Assembly (NCBI GenBank): GCA_027483895.1
Contig: JAIXTP010000009.1
Coordinates: 279,161-343,160 of the forward strand
Direction of reading: 5' to 3'
DNA: 64,000 nucleotides
From: Hyphomicrobiales bacterium
GTDB taxonomy: Bacteria > Pseudomonadota > Alphaproteobacteria > Rhizobiales > Beijerinckiaceae
Shown: positions 1 to 8,003 of the stretch, one piece after another
Layout: every line of letters begins with the position of its first letter
Position numbering within the stretch: the first letter of the stretch is position 1
Notes under the pieces: model-generated
Told to the model about the DNA's origin: nothing
What the model saw: the letters and a program-made list of their open reading frames with translations, nothing else
Databases searched by the model: none
Made by a program: the position numbers and the translations under genes

Positions 1-72
1 TCCGTCGAGCGCATCTCCGATACGGGCGAGGGCGAGGAAAGCGAGGCCGACGAGGGCGAGACGGAAGTCTGA
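1..72 (+). CDS. gyrA: DNA gyrase subunit A, C-terminal end (partial)
   Basis: The window opens inside a reading frame that ends at TGA 70-72 and encodes 23 residues, very rich in Glu and Asp (VERISDTGEGEE, then more acidic residues). GyrA proteins of Rhizobiales commonly end in such an acidic tail, and gyrA lies immediately upstream of coaD in many alphaproteobacteria. That synteny with the next gene is the main reason for the call. If correct, this is the end of the breakage-reunion subunit of gyrase. No catalytic or beta-pinwheel sequence lies in the window, so the identity is an inference from position and composition only. Confidence 0.6.
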   Translation, partial: SVERISDTGEGEESEADEGETEV

Positions 73-89
73 CCGGCCACGCCGCACCT

Positions 90-192
90 CCGTCATTGCG
101 AGAGCAGCGAAGCAAATCAGAGACGGCGACCCGAACGCTCTGTGGCCGGCGTCGTCTGGATTGCTTCGTCGCTTCGCTCCTCGCAATGACGG
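90..192. repeat. Long inverted repeat, copy A1
   Basis: The left arm begins CCGTCATTGCGAG and continues through a CAGCGAAGCAA core. The right arm is its approximate reverse complement, running from TGGATTGCTTCGTCGCTTCG to CTCGCAATGACGG. A central stretch of about 30 bases separates arms of about 35 bases, so the RNA would form a long hairpin. An almost identical element starts exactly 220 bases downstream. Elements with this CATTGCGAG...GAAGCAATCC core are dispersed intergenic repeats in rhizobial genomes, as I recall. It has no coding capacity worth calling. Confidence 0.85.
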
Positions 193-208
193 ATGAAGCA
201 CGAGCCGC

Positions 209-263
209 CGACGCATAGCCCCTTCATCCTGAGGAGCGCCCGAAGGGCGCGTCTCGAAGGATC
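209..263. repeat. Short palindromic repeat, copy B1
   Basis: This block follows copy A1. It starts with ACGCATAGCCCC, and its core (226-262) is an imperfect palindrome containing GCGCCCGAAGGGCGC, flanked by ATCCTGAGGA and TCTCGAAGGAT. The same block recurs at about 430-483 with few changes. This type of sequence (TGAGGAGC...GTCTCGAAGGAT) is recalled as a very common dispersed palindrome in Rhizobiales. Confidence 0.8.
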
Positions 264-309
264 GGCGTCGACCGCCGAGGGCCTTCGACAAACGGAAGAA
301 ACGCCACCT

Positions 310-413
310 CCGTCATTGCGAGCGCAGCGAAGCAATCCAGAGAACGGCAGCCCGAGCGCTCTATGCCGGGCATCGTCTGGATTGCTTCGTCGCTTCGCTC
401 CTCGCAATGACGG
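310..413. repeat. Long inverted repeat, copy A2
   Basis: Second copy of the element at 90-192, with the same arms and a slightly diverged centre. Its left arm is closer to the reverse complement of its right arm than in A1: AAGCAATCCAGA here against AAGCAAATCAGA in A1. Start-to-start distance to A1 is 220 bases, so A and B form a tandem composite unit. Confidence 0.85.
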
Positions 414-429
414 ATAGAGCATGCCGCGC

Positions 430-483
430 CGACGCATAGCCCCCCATCTTGAGGAGCGCCCGAAGGGCGCGTCTCGAAGGATC
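430..483. repeat. Short palindromic repeat, copy B2
   Basis: Second copy of the block at 209-263, with the same GACGCATAGCCCC lead-in and the same GCGCCCGAAGGGCGC palindrome. It lies about 70 bases before the coaD start. Between it and coaD (484-555) I see no gene and no clear promoter. Confidence 0.8.
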
Positions 484-555
484 GGCGGCAGACCGTCGCG
501 GCGCTCGCGACCTCGAAATCTTGCCCCTCCGCCTTTGACCCGCTAAGCCTTCCGC

Positions 556-1062
556 ATGGTTTCACATGCCCCCCGCGTCGCCTTTTATGCCGGGTCCTTC
601 GACCCCGTCACGAACGGCCATGTCGACGTGCTGCTGCAGGCCTGCGCGCTCGCCGACCGGTTGGTCGTCGCCATCGGCGTGCATCCCGGCAAGTCGCCGC
701 TGTTTTCCGCTGAAGAGCGCGCCGAGATGATCCGGACGGCCGTCGGTTCCGCTGCCGTCGGTGCGGGGACGACGCTCGAGGTCGTGACCTTCGCCGATCT
801 CGCGGTCGATGCCGCGCGCCGGTCGGGTGCGACCCTTCTGGTGCGCGGGCTGCGCGACGGCACGGATTTCGACTACGAGATGCAGATGGCGGGCATGAAT
901 TCCGCCATGGCGCCGGAGATCCGCACGGTCTTCCTGCCGGCTTCCCCGATGGTCCGCCCCATCACGGCCACGCTCGTGCGGCAGATCGCCAAGATGCGCG
1001 GCGACGTTTCCGGTTTCGTGCCGGCGGACGTGGCCGATCGCCTGCGGGCGAAATTCGCCTGA
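556..1062 (+). CDS. coaD: Phosphopantetheine adenylyltransferase
   Basis: Cytosolic enzyme of coenzyme A synthesis that transfers AMP from ATP to 4'-phosphopantetheine, giving dephospho-CoA. The 168-residue product has the usual length and the nucleotidyltransferase signature [11 protein letters not shown] at 12-22 (the HxGH-type motif is TNGH, 19-22). The [12 protein letters not shown] stretch and a C-terminal [10 protein letters not shown] segment match the family's second nucleotide-binding region. The ATG at 556 has no good Shine-Dalgarno sequence, but it gives the canonical N-terminus. The two cyclophilin genes follow within 50 bases of one another, as is common in alphaproteobacteria. 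The upstream gap is filled by palindromic repeats, so any promoter must lie within or beyond them. Confidence 0.95.
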   Translation: MVSHAPRVAFYAGSFDPVTNGHVDVLLQACALADRLVVAIGVHPGKSPLFSAEERAEMIRTAVGSAAVGAGTTLEVVTFADLAVDAARRSGATLLVRGLRDGTDFDYEMQMAGMNSAMAPEIRTVFLPASPMVRPITATLVRQIAKMRGDVSGFVPADVADRLRAKFA

Positions 1063-1112
1063 CACCCGATGCGGCCACAGGCCGCCCAGCACTCGTTCCG
1101 GAGGTTTCCACG

Positions 1113-1679
1113 ATGATCCGTCGCGCCGCTCTCGCCGCGCTCGCAGGCGCCGCCTTCCTCGCTTTCGCCCCTGTCCAAGCGACCGCTCAGACGCCGAAGG
1201 GCGATCCCGAAAACACGCTCGTCCTCGAAACCAAGGACGGCAAGGTCGTCATCGCGCTCCGGCCCGATCTCGCCCCCGCCCATGTCGAGCGCATCAAGAC
1301 GCTGACGCGCCGCGGCTTCTATGACGGCATCGTCTTCCATCGCGTGATCGACGGCTTCATGGCGCAGACGGGCGATCCGACCGGTACCGGCATGGGCGGA
1401 TCGGACCTGCCGAACGTGAAGGCCGAATTCTCGAACGTGCCCTTCAAGCGCGGCACGCTCGGCATGGCGCGCGCCCAGAGCCCGGACTCGGCCAATTCCC
1501 AGTTCTTCATCATGTTCGCCGAAGGCTCGTTTCTGAACGGGAAGTACACCGTCTTCGGCGAGGTCGTCTCCGGCATGGATGTCGTGGACAAGATCAAGAA
1601 GGGCGATCAGGCGGCCAACGGCTCCGTCCGCAATCCCGACAAGATCGTCCGCATGCGCGTCGCCGCCGACGTGAAGTGA
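1113..1679 (+). CDS. Peptidyl-prolyl cis-trans isomerase, exported cyclophilin
   Basis: Cyclophilin-type proline isomerase that should assist folding in the periplasm. Residues 1-25 form a signal peptide (positive start, hydrophobic core, cleavage near ATA before Gln26). The rest is a compact bacterial cyclophilin fold with the catalytic Arg77 in FHRVIDGFMAQ and the conserved ANSQFFIMF strand. GGAGG 10 bases before the ATG supports the start. The next gene encodes a close paralogue without a signal peptide, so this is a tandem duplication with one copy sent across the membrane. The order coaD-ppi-ppi-queA is usual in Rhizobiales. The substrate range cannot be read from sequence. Confidence 0.92.
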   Translation: MIRRAALAALAGAAFLAFAPVQATAQTPKGDPENTLVLETKDGKVVIALRPDLAPAHVERIKTLTRRGFYDGIVFHRVIDGFMAQTGDPTGTGMGGSDLPNVKAEFSNVPFKRGTLGMARAQSPDSANSQFFIMFAEGSFLNGKYTVFGEVVSGMDVVDKIKKGDQAANGSVRNPDKIVRMRVAADVK

Positions 1680-1716
1680 CGCGTTACCCTTTCAATCGAG
1701 ACACAGGAGAGCCCCG

Positions 1717-2184
1717 ATGGCCGACGTGAAGCCCGAAGACACGATGATCCTCGAAACCACCCAGGGGAAGGTGGTCATCGCCATGCGTCCCGATCTGGCG
1801 CCGAACCATGTCGCCCGGATCAAGGAACTGGTGCGCGAGGGCTTTTATGACGGCATCGTCTTCCACCGCGTGATCGATGGCTTCATGGCCCAGACGGGCT
1901 GCCCGCACGGCACCGGCACGGGCGGGTCGGGCAAGAAGCTGAAGCAGGAATTCAACGCCGAGCCCCATGTCCGCGGCACCTGCTCGATGGCCCGCGCCAT
2001 GAACCCTGACTCGGCCGACAGCCAGTTCTTCATCTGCTTCGATGACGCCCGCTTCCTCGACCGTCAATACACGGTGTGGGGCGAGGTCATCGAGGGCATG
2101 GACAACGTGGACAAGATCAAGCGCGGCGAGCCGGTCAGCAACCCGGACAAGATCGTCTCCGCCCGGATGGCCGATCAGGCCTGA
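1717..2184 (+). CDS. ppiB: Peptidyl-prolyl cis-trans isomerase, cytoplasmic cyclophilin
   Basis: A 155-residue cyclophilin without a signal peptide, so probably cytosolic. It shares long identical blocks with its upstream neighbour (GFYDGIVFHRVIDGFMAQTG at 42-61) and keeps the catalytic Arg51 and the ADSQFFICF strand. A short Lys-rich loop (GSGKKLKQEFNAEPH) replaces the corresponding part of the exported copy. AGGAGA before the ATG is a strong ribosome-binding site. It ends about 260 bases before queA, after which the DNA becomes AT-rich, so the coaD-ppi-ppi unit probably ends here. Confidence 0.93.
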   Translation: MADVKPEDTMILETTQGKVVIAMRPDLAPNHVARIKELVREGFYDGIVFHRVIDGFMAQTGCPHGTGTGGSGKKLKQEFNAEPHVRGTCSMARAMNPDSADSQFFICFDDARFLDRQYTVWGEVIEGMDNVDKIKRGEPVSNPDKIVSARMADQA

Positions 2185-2197
2185 CGACGAAAAAAGA

Positions 2198-2231
2198 CCG
2201 GCCGGGGTAATCGAATAAGGTTCCCGGCCGG
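2198..2231. terminator. GC hairpin after ppiB (possible terminator)
   Basis: CCGGCCGGG at 2198-2206 pairs perfectly with CCCGGCCGG at 2223-2231 across a 16-base loop, 14 bases after the ppiB stop. No T-run follows on the plus strand. An A-run (2190-2196) precedes it, so an intrinsic terminator with a U-run would act on the minus strand, where no gene reads in. It may work as a transcript end stabiliser or a Rho-assisted stop for ppiB. Confidence 0.45.
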
Positions 2232-2299
2232 CCCACAACGATTGCTTCGCAAGAAACGCTGAAACGCCGCTCGCCCGCGCCCAGAAAATCATCGCGGAG

Positions 2300-2440
2300 A
2301 GCGTCTTTTATATAATCGGGAGCGCTCGGTTGTAATAGCAACCGGAGATAGTAACGCCAGATAAAGGATAATGTTACGGGTCTTTACTCAAAATATAATT
2401 GCATTTTTTGAACTAAAAACAACCTCAAGTAGTGTGCTGA
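2300..2440. promoter_or_regulatory. AT-rich island upstream of queA with two TATAAT hexamers
   Basis: By hand count the bases 2301-2440 are about 38% G+C, against well over 60% around them. The stretch holds two exact TATAAT hexamers (2311-2316 and 2394-2399), a small hairpin (CGGTTG/CAACCG, 2327-2344) and an AT-rich run ending just before queA. The second hexamer would place a start near 2405, about 40 bases before the queA ATG. Neither hexamer has a good TTGACA-like element 16-18 bases upstream, so promoter identity is tentative. I see no open frame of gene quality in it. Confidence 0.45.
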
Positions 2441-2447
2441 ACTCGCT

Positions 2448-3542
2448 ATGCGTGTAGACGTCTTCGACTTCGTGCTGCCGGAAGAGCGGATCGCCGTCCG
2501 GCCCGCCGTGCCGCGTGATTCGGCGCGGATGCTCGTGGTGCCGGTCGAAGGCGACTTCGCGGACCGTACCGTGCGAGACCTTCCGGACATCCTGCGTGCG
2601 GGCGACGTTCTCGTCGTCAACGACACGCGGGTCATCCCCGCACGCTTGTCCGGCATCCGGGTCCGCGGGGATGCGGTCGCGCGGATCGAAGTGACGCTGC
2701 ACAAGCGCGAGGCACCGGACCGCTGGCGCACCTTCGTGCGTCCCGCGAAGCGCCTCGCGCTCGGCGAACGGATCCGCTTCGGCGACGAGAGCGAGAGCAA
2801 TGCCTGCTTCCTCGCGAGCCTCGACGCGGAGGCGGTCGAGAAGGGGGAGGGCGGCGAAGTGGTTCTCGCGTTCTCCTTCTCCGGCCCCGCTCTCGACGAA
2901 GCGATCGCGCGCCTCGGGCACATGCCGCTGCCGCCTTACATCGCGGCCAAGCGGGCGGACGACGAGGCCGACCGGAAGGACTATCAGACGCTCTTCGCGG
3001 ATAAGGAGGGCGCCGTCGCGGCGCCCACCGCGGGACTGCATTTCACGCCGGACCTCGTGGATCGCCTTGCGGCCCGCGGCATCGGGCTCGAAAAGGTGAC
3101 GCTCCATGTCGGCGCCGGAACCTTCCTGCCGGTGAAGGCGGAGGATACGCGCGACCACAAGATGCACTCCGAATACGGGGAGCTGTCGGCCGCGACCGCG
3201 GAACGGCTCAACGCCGTGCGGGCGGCCGGCGGGCGGATCGTGGCGGTGGGCACGACGTCCCTCCGTGTCCTCGAATCCGCGGTCCGGCCGGACGGGACCT
3301 TCCCGGCCTGGGCGGGCGACACGGACATCTTCATCACGCCGGGCTCGGTGATCCGCTCGGCCGACGTGCTGATGACGAATTTCCACCTGCCGCGTTCGAC
3401 GCTCTTCATGCTGGTCGGCGCCTTTTCCGGCCTCGACAGGATGAAGGCGGCCTATGCGCATGCCATCGCCTCGGGCTATCGCTTCTATTCCTACGGCGAC
3501 GCGTCCCTTCTCTTCAGGGCCGCTCCGGGAGACGCGGAATGA
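2448..3542 (+). CDS. queA: S-adenosylmethionine:tRNA ribosyltransferase-isomerase
   Basis: Adds the cyclopentenediol ring of queuosine by transferring and isomerising the ribosyl group of SAM onto preQ1 in tRNA (His, Asp, Asn, Tyr). The 364-residue product begins with the family hallmark ([19 protein letters not shown]) and contains [14 protein letters not shown], the PTAGLHFTP motif and the C-terminal [17 protein letters not shown] block. The start follows an AT-rich leader with no strong Shine-Dalgarno sequence. The stop overlaps the tgt start (ATGA), so the two queuosine enzymes are translationally coupled. No preQ1 riboswitch could be recognised in the leader. Confidence 0.95.
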   Translation: MRVDVFDFVLPEERIAVRPAVPRDSARMLVVPVEGDFADRTVRDLPDILRAGDVLVVNDTRVIPARLSGIRVRGDAVARIEVTLHKREAPDRWRTFVRPAKRLALGERIRFGDESESNACFLASLDAEAVEKGEGGEVVLAFSFSGPALDEAIARLGHMPLPPYIAAKRADDEADRKDYQTLFADKEGAVAAPTAGLHFTPDLVDRLAARGIGLEKVTLHVGAGTFLPVKAEDTRDHKMHSEYGELSAATAERLNAVRAAGGRIVAVGTTSLRVLESAVRPDGTFPAWAGDTDIFITPGSVIRSADVLMTNFHLPRSTLFMLVGAFSGLDRMKAAYAHAIASGYRFYSYGDASLLFRAAPGDAE

Positions 3543-4672
3543 CGCAGGCGGAACGGTTCGGTTTCTCGATCGCGGCGACCGACGGCAAGGCCCGGACGGG
3601 CGAGATCTCGATGCCCCGCGGCGTCATCCGGACGCCGGCCTTCATGCCGGTCGGGACCGCCGCGACGGTGAAGGCGATGTATCCCGAACAGGTGAAGGCG
3701 CTCGGCGCGGACATCGTGCTCGGCAACGTCTATCACCTGATGCTGCGCCCGGGCGCGGAGCGCGTCGCACGGCTCGGCGGCCTGCATAAGCTCATGAACT
3801 GGCCTTACCCGATCCTCACGGACTCGGGCGGGTTTCAGGTCATGTCGCTCGCGCAGCTCAGGAAACTGAACGAGAAGGGCGTGACGTTCCGTTCGCATGT
3901 GGACGGCTCGGCCCATGAGCTGACGCCCGAGCGCTCGATAGAGATCCAAGGCCTGCTCGGCTCCGACATCCAGATGCAGCTCGACGAATGCGTGAAGCTG
4001 CCCTGCAGCGACGCCGAGGCCGAGCGGGCGATGGAATTGTCGCTGCGCTGGGCGGAACGTTGCAGGACCGCCTTCGGCGACCAGCCCGGCCGGGCGATGT
4101 TCGGCATCGTTCAGGGCGGAGCGGTTCCTGCGCTCCGCGAACGCAGCGCGCAGGCGCTCGCGGCAATGGAACTGAAGGGCTACGCGATCGGCGGCCTCGC
4201 GGTCGGCGAACCGCAAGAGGTCATGCTGCGCATGATCGAAGCGACGGAGCCGCATCTTCCCAAGGACAAGCCCCGCTATCTGATGGGCGTCGGTACGCCC
4301 GACGACATCGTCGAAAGCGTGCGGCGCGGCGTCGACATGTTCGATTGCGTGATGCCGACGCGCGCGGGCCGGCACGGCTTGGCCTTCTCGCGCTTCGGCA
4401 AGATCAATCTGCGCAATGCACGGCATGCGGAGGATCCGCGGCCGCTCGACCCGGGGTCGTCCTGCCCGGCCGCGCGGGACTATTCGCGGGCCTATCTCCA
4501 CCATCTGGTGAAGGCGGGCGAGATCCTCGGCATGATGCTGCTGACTTGGGTCAACCTCGCTTATTATCAGGACCTGATGGCGGGCCTGCGCGCCGCCATC
4601 GCCGCGGGTCGCCTCGACGATTTCATCGCCGAGACGAAGGACGGCTGGGCGCGGGGCGATGCGGCCGTCTGA
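3539..4672 (+). CDS. tgt: tRNA-guanine transglycosylase
   Basis: Exchanges guanine-34 for preQ1 in queuosine tRNAs, the step just before QueA. The 377-residue protein has the [11 protein letters not shown] motif with catalytic Asp95 and the nucleophile Asp269 in [13 protein letters not shown]. Family members usually bind structural zinc with a CxCxxC cluster and a downstream His. Here the aligned segment is [12 protein letters not shown], with a single Cys309 and Ser307 and Ala312 in the other two positions, while SRAYLHHL is kept. The rest of the protein looks intact, so it is probably functional with an altered metal site. It overlaps queA by four bases and converges on the VWA gene. Confidence 0.95.
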   Translation: MTQAERFGFSIAATDGKARTGEISMPRGVIRTPAFMPVGTAATVKAMYPEQVKALGADIVLGNVYHLMLRPGAERVARLGGLHKLMNWPYPILTDSGGFQVMSLAQLRKLNEKGVTFRSHVDGSAHELTPERSIEIQGLLGSDIQMQLDECVKLPCSDAEAERAMELSLRWAERCRTAFGDQPGRAMFGIVQGGAVPALRERSAQALAAMELKGYAIGGLAVGEPQEVMLRMIEATEPHLPKDKPRYLMGVGTPDDIVESVRRGVDMFDCVMPTRAGRHGLAFSRFGKINLRNARHAEDPRPLDPGSSCPAARDYSRAYLHHLVKAGEILGMMLLTWVNLAYYQDLMAGLRAAIAAGRLDDFIAETKDGWARGDAAV

Positions 4673-4690
4673 CGGGGTGCCGCCGTCCGC

Positions 4691-5869
4691 TCAGCGGACG
4701 AGTTCCCGCATTCCCTGATCGAGCCCGTCGAGAGTGAGCGGGACCATGCGGGCGGGCCCGATCAGGCGCTGGATCAGCGAGATCGACTGCGTATAGCCCC
4801 ACAGGTTCTTGCGGACGGGGTTGATCCAGATCGAGCGGGGGAAGTGGTCGAAAAGGCGCTGCAGCCAGACTTCGCCCGCCTCCTCGTTCCAATGTTCGAC
4901 CGAGCCGCCGGGAATCGCGATCTCGTAGGGGCTCATCGAGGCGTCGCCGACGAAGACGACGCGGTAGTCGGAGCCGAAGGTCCGGATCACGTCGAGCGTC
5001 GGCGTCGTCTCCGTCCGACGCCGGGCGTTCGACTTCCACACGCCCTCATAGACGCAATTGTGAAAGTAGAAGAATTCGAGATGCTTGAACTCGCTGCGGG
5101 CGGCGGAGAACAGCTCCTCGACCTGCTCGACATGAGCGTCCATCGAGCCTCCCACGTCGAGGAAGAGCAGTACCTTGATCGCGTTTCGACGTTCGGGCCG
5201 CAGGCGGACGTCGAGCCAGCCCTTGTTGGCGGTCTCCCGGATCGTGCCGTCGAGATCGAGTTCTTCGAGCGCGCCCGTCCGGGCGAATTTGCGGAGCCGC
5301 CGCAGCGCGATCTTGATCGCGCGCGTTCCGATCTCCACGCCGTCGTCGAGATCCTTGAACTCGCGCTTGTCCCAGACCTTCACGGCCCGGTTGTTGCGGT
5401 TCTTGTCCTGACCGATGCGGATGCCTTCGGGATTGTAGCCGTAGGCGCCGTAGGGCGAGGTGCCCGCCGTGCCGATCCATTTGCTGCCGCCCTGATGACG
5501 GCCCTTCTGCTCGGCAAGCCGCTCCTTGAGGCGCTTCCAGAGCTCCTCCCAACCGAGCGCTTCGAGCTGCGCCTTTTCCTCGTCGGTGAGGTATTTTTCG
5601 GCGAGCTTGCGCAGCCATTCGTCCGGCACCTCGGCGGCTTCGACGAGTTCGGCCAGCGAGTCGAACCCCTTGAAGGACGCGGCGAAGACGCGATCGAACT
5701 TGTCGAGATTCCGCTCGTCCTTCACGAGGCAGGAGCGGGCGAGGAAATAGAAGTTCTCGACCGAACGCTCGGCCAGATCCTTCTCCAGCGCTTCGAGCAG
5801 GGTCAGATATTCCCGCAATGTGACGGGGATCTTCGCGGCCCGGAGATTGCCGAAGAAGCCCAGCAGCAT
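4691..5869 (-). CDS. VWA-domain protein, CoxE family
   Basis: A 392-residue soluble protein with an N-terminal helical half, a linker containing YGAYGYNPEG, and a C-terminal von Willebrand A domain. The metal-ion site reads DVGGSM (238-243), the version typical of CoxE proteins rather than the classic DxSxS. CoxE proteins work with MoxR-type AAA ATPases to remodel or metallate partner enzymes. A MoxR gene lies 2 kb away at 8004, but on the opposite strand and beyond a protease gene. The 103-residue membrane protein just upstream, one base away, is probably co-transcribed. It converges on tgt with only 18 bases between stops. The actual client is unknown. Confidence 0.85.
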   Translation of the reverse strand: MLLGFFGNLRAAKIPVTLREYLTLLEALEKDLAERSVENFYFLARSCLVKDERNLDKFDRVFAASFKGFDSLAELVEAAEVPDEWLRKLAEKYLTDEEKAQLEALGWEELWKRLKERLAEQKGRHQGGSKWIGTAGTSPYGAYGYNPEGIRIGQDKNRNNRAVKVWDKREFKDLDDGVEIGTRAIKIALRRLRKFARTGALEELDLDGTIRETANKGWLDVRLRPERRNAIKVLLFLDVGGSMDAHVEQVEELFSAARSEFKHLEFFYFHNCVYEGVWKSNARRRTETTPTLDVIRTFGSDYRVVFVGDASMSPYEIAIPGGSVEHWNEEAGEVWLQRLFDHFPRSIWINPVRKNLWGYTQSISLIQRLIGPARMVPLTLDGLDQGMRELVR

Positions 5870-5870
5870 C

Positions 5871-6182
5871 TCACCGCTCTCCCGGCCCGCGCGTCTCGGT
5901 CCGTTCCTCGACGACGCGATATTCCACCTCGATCGCGCCGGAACCGCCTGGACCCCCGCCTTCCGAAGCCCTGCGCTCGGCTTCGCGCAGCATGCGACGC
6001 AGGCGCCAGCGGGCGATGATCCCTGCGATGATCAGCAGCGGAACGATCAGCAGGAACAGCCCGAAGCCGAGGACGACGACGGACAGGCCCAAGGCGAAGG
6101 CGAGCGCCGCGAGAATGGCGATCGCCCATTGCGGGACATTGATCGTCCGGATGCCGGAACCGTCTCTATAACGAAAATCCAT
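5871..6182 (-). CDS. Small membrane protein, function unknown
   Basis: A 103-residue protein with a polar N-terminus, two closely packed hydrophobic segments (about 20-55), a basic stretch (ARWRLRRMLREAERR) and an acidic, Gly-rich tail. I do not recognise a family. Its stop sits one base before the ATG of the CoxE-type gene, so the two form one transcription unit, and it may tether or position that protein at the membrane. GAGAG lies about 13 bases before the ATG. The start codon overlaps, on the other strand, an ATG from which the protease frame could also be read, so the upstream regions of the two divergent genes are shared. Confidence 0.7.
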   Translation of the reverse strand: MDFRYRDGSGIRTINVPQWAIAILAALAFALGLSVVVLGFGLFLLIVPLLIIAGIIARWRLRRMLREAERRASEGGGPGGSGAIEVEYRVVEERTETRGPGER

Positions 6183-6333
6183 GCGCTCTTTCTCTCACCC
6201 TCCGCGGCTCCGGGGCAAGTGCGGGAAGGCGGGCCGCGAACTCCGGCCGCTTATGCCCGAAATGACCGTCGGAAACCCGAATATGCCGCATTCGCCCGGC
6301 ATGAGGTCGACGCCGGACCCGCAGGAGACCCCG

Positions 6334-7941
6334 ATGACCGCATCCGCCGCCGAATATTCGCCGACCGGGAACACCGCCGTGGACGGGCTGCTCAGCGGCG
6401 TCCGCTGGAGTACCGGCGCGCTGACCTTCGCCTTTCCCGGAACGGCGGCTGCCTACGGCTCCGATTACGCGTGGTCCGCCGCTCCTGAACCGCAGGACGG
6501 CTTCGTCGCCTTCACGGCCGCGCAACAGAGCTATGTGCGCTCCATTCTCGCCGATTATGCGGCGGTCGCGAATCTGAGCTTCACGGAAGCGGGCGGGGAC
6601 GCCGATCTCCGCTTCGGACGATCCGCCGCGGTCGACAAGGACGGGAGCGCCTTCGCCTGGGCCTATTATCCGGATGCGGGCGCGGGCGGCGACGTGTGGT
6701 TCCGGAGCGATTGGTCGGCCGTGCCTGCCGTCGGCAGCTTCGATCATCTCGCGGCGATGCACGAGATCGGCCATGCCCTCGGCCTCAAGCACCCGTTCGA
6801 GGTTTCGGGGGGCTTCCCCGCTCTTTCGCCCGCGATCGACGGAAACGACTTCACCGTGATGTCCTACGATGCGTTTCCGGGCGCCGGATACAATGTCGTG
6901 GCGGCAGGAAGTCATCCGCATACGCCGATGCAATACGACGTCGCGGCGCTGCAGACGCTCTACGGAGCGAATTTCAGGACGCATGCGGGCGATACGATCT
7001 ATCGCTGGAACGGCACCACCGGCGAGGGCTTCGTCGACGGCGTCGGGCAGGGGGTAACCGACGGCAACAAGATCTACGAGACCGTTTGGGACGGCGGCGG
7101 GCGGGACACTTACGACCTTTCTTCCTTCTCGCGCGCGCTTCACCTCGATCTGAATCCGGGCGGCTGGGTCGCTCTGGCCGATCCCGTCGGCGGCCCGCAG
7201 GCCTCCTTCGGCGGCGGCCGATATGCGCCCGGCATGGTGGCGAACGCCTTTCAGTTCGAAGGCGACGTTAGGTCTCTCATCGAAAACGCGATCGGCGGAA
7301 GCGCGTCCGATCTCGTCAGAGGGAACATCGCGGCCAACCGGCTCGAGGGACGAGCGGGGGCGGACACGCTTACGGGCGGCGGCGGTGCCGACACCTTGAT
7401 CGGCGGAGCGGGCGCCGACCGGCTTGAAGGCGGCGCCGGCAACGATCTCGCCGATTACGCCGCGGCGCCCGGCGCGGTGATCGTCGATCTGGCGACGGGC
7501 AAGGGCGCGGGCGGACAGGCGAACGGCGACGTCTATGCGGGCATCGAATCGGTCCTGGGCTCGGCCTTCAACGACCGGATCCTCGGAAACGCGTACGGCA
7601 ACGGGCTGACCGGCGGCGCGGGTGCCGACAGGCTCGAAGGCGGCGGCGGCAACGACGTTCTGACCGGCGGGACGGGAAACGACGTGCTCGTCGGCGGAGC
7701 CGGTTCGGATCTCTTCGTTTTCGCGCCGGGATGCGGCGTCGACCGGATTCTCGATTTCATTCCGGGCACGACGGTTGATGCGCTCAAGATCTCCGGCGGG
7801 CTCTATGCGTCGGCCGTCGACGCACTCGCCGCGGCACGGCAGGTGGGAGCGGACGTCCATCTCGATCTCGGCACCGGCGGCGTCGATCTCGTCGGCGTGA
7901 AGCTCGCCGATCTGACCAAGGCGGATTTCTACATCGGCTGA
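6334..7941 (+). CDS. Serralysin-like RTX metalloprotease (peptidase M10)
   Basis: Predicted secreted zinc protease of 535 residues. The metzincin site HEIGHALGLKH gives ligands His143, His147 and His153 with catalytic Glu144, and the Met-turn MSYDAF follows at 176-181. The C-terminal half carries RTX nonapeptides of the GGxGxDxLx type in two blocks (about 340-375 and 424-465), then a Phe/Val-rich end ending DFYIG. There is no signal peptide, as expected for type I secretion, but no ABC exporter or TolC gene lies nearby. The frame is open back to 6181. I chose the ATG at 6334 because AGGAG stands 6 bases before it. It separates the CoxE-type gene from moxR, which suggests an insertion into that locus. 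Confidence 0.88.
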   Translation: MTASAAEYSPTGNTAVDGLLSGVRWSTGALTFAFPGTAAAYGSDYAWSAAPEPQDGFVAFTAAQQSYVRSILADYAAVANLSFTEAGGDADLRFGRSAAVDKDGSAFAWAYYPDAGAGGDVWFRSDWSAVPAVGSFDHLAAMHEIGHALGLKHPFEVSGGFPALSPAIDGNDFTVMSYDAFPGAGYNVVAAGSHPHTPMQYDVAALQTLYGANFRTHAGDTIYRWNGTTGEGFVDGVGQGVTDGNKIYETVWDGGGRDTYDLSSFSRALHLDLNPGGWVALADPVGGPQASFGGGRYAPGMVANAFQFEGDVRSLIENAIGGSASDLVRGNIAANRLEGRAGADTLTGGGGADTLIGGAGADRLEGGAGNDLADYAAAPGAVIVDLATGKGAGGQANGDVYAGIESVLGSAFNDRILGNAYGNGLTGGAGADRLEGGGGNDVLTGGTGNDVLVGGAGSDLFVFAPGCGVDRILDFIPGTTVDALKISGGLYASAVDALAAARQVGADVHLDLGTGGVDLVGVKLADLTKADFYIG

Positions 7942-8003
7942 GCGTGCGCTTGACCCCCGGCGGCGGGACCGACAGTCTGCGGTCGCGCCGAAAAGGGGGC
8001 CCC

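Noticed and set aside
90..483. CRISPR array
   Set aside because: Only two copies of two different palindromes, with no short direct repeats or spacers of uniform length and no cas genes.
2185..2447. preQ1 riboswitch ahead of queA
   Set aside because: No recognisable preQ1 aptamer sequence or pseudoknot pattern could be fitted. The leader is just AT-rich.
4673..4690. Terminator between convergent tgt and the VWA gene
   Set aside because: Only 18 bases and no inverted repeat.
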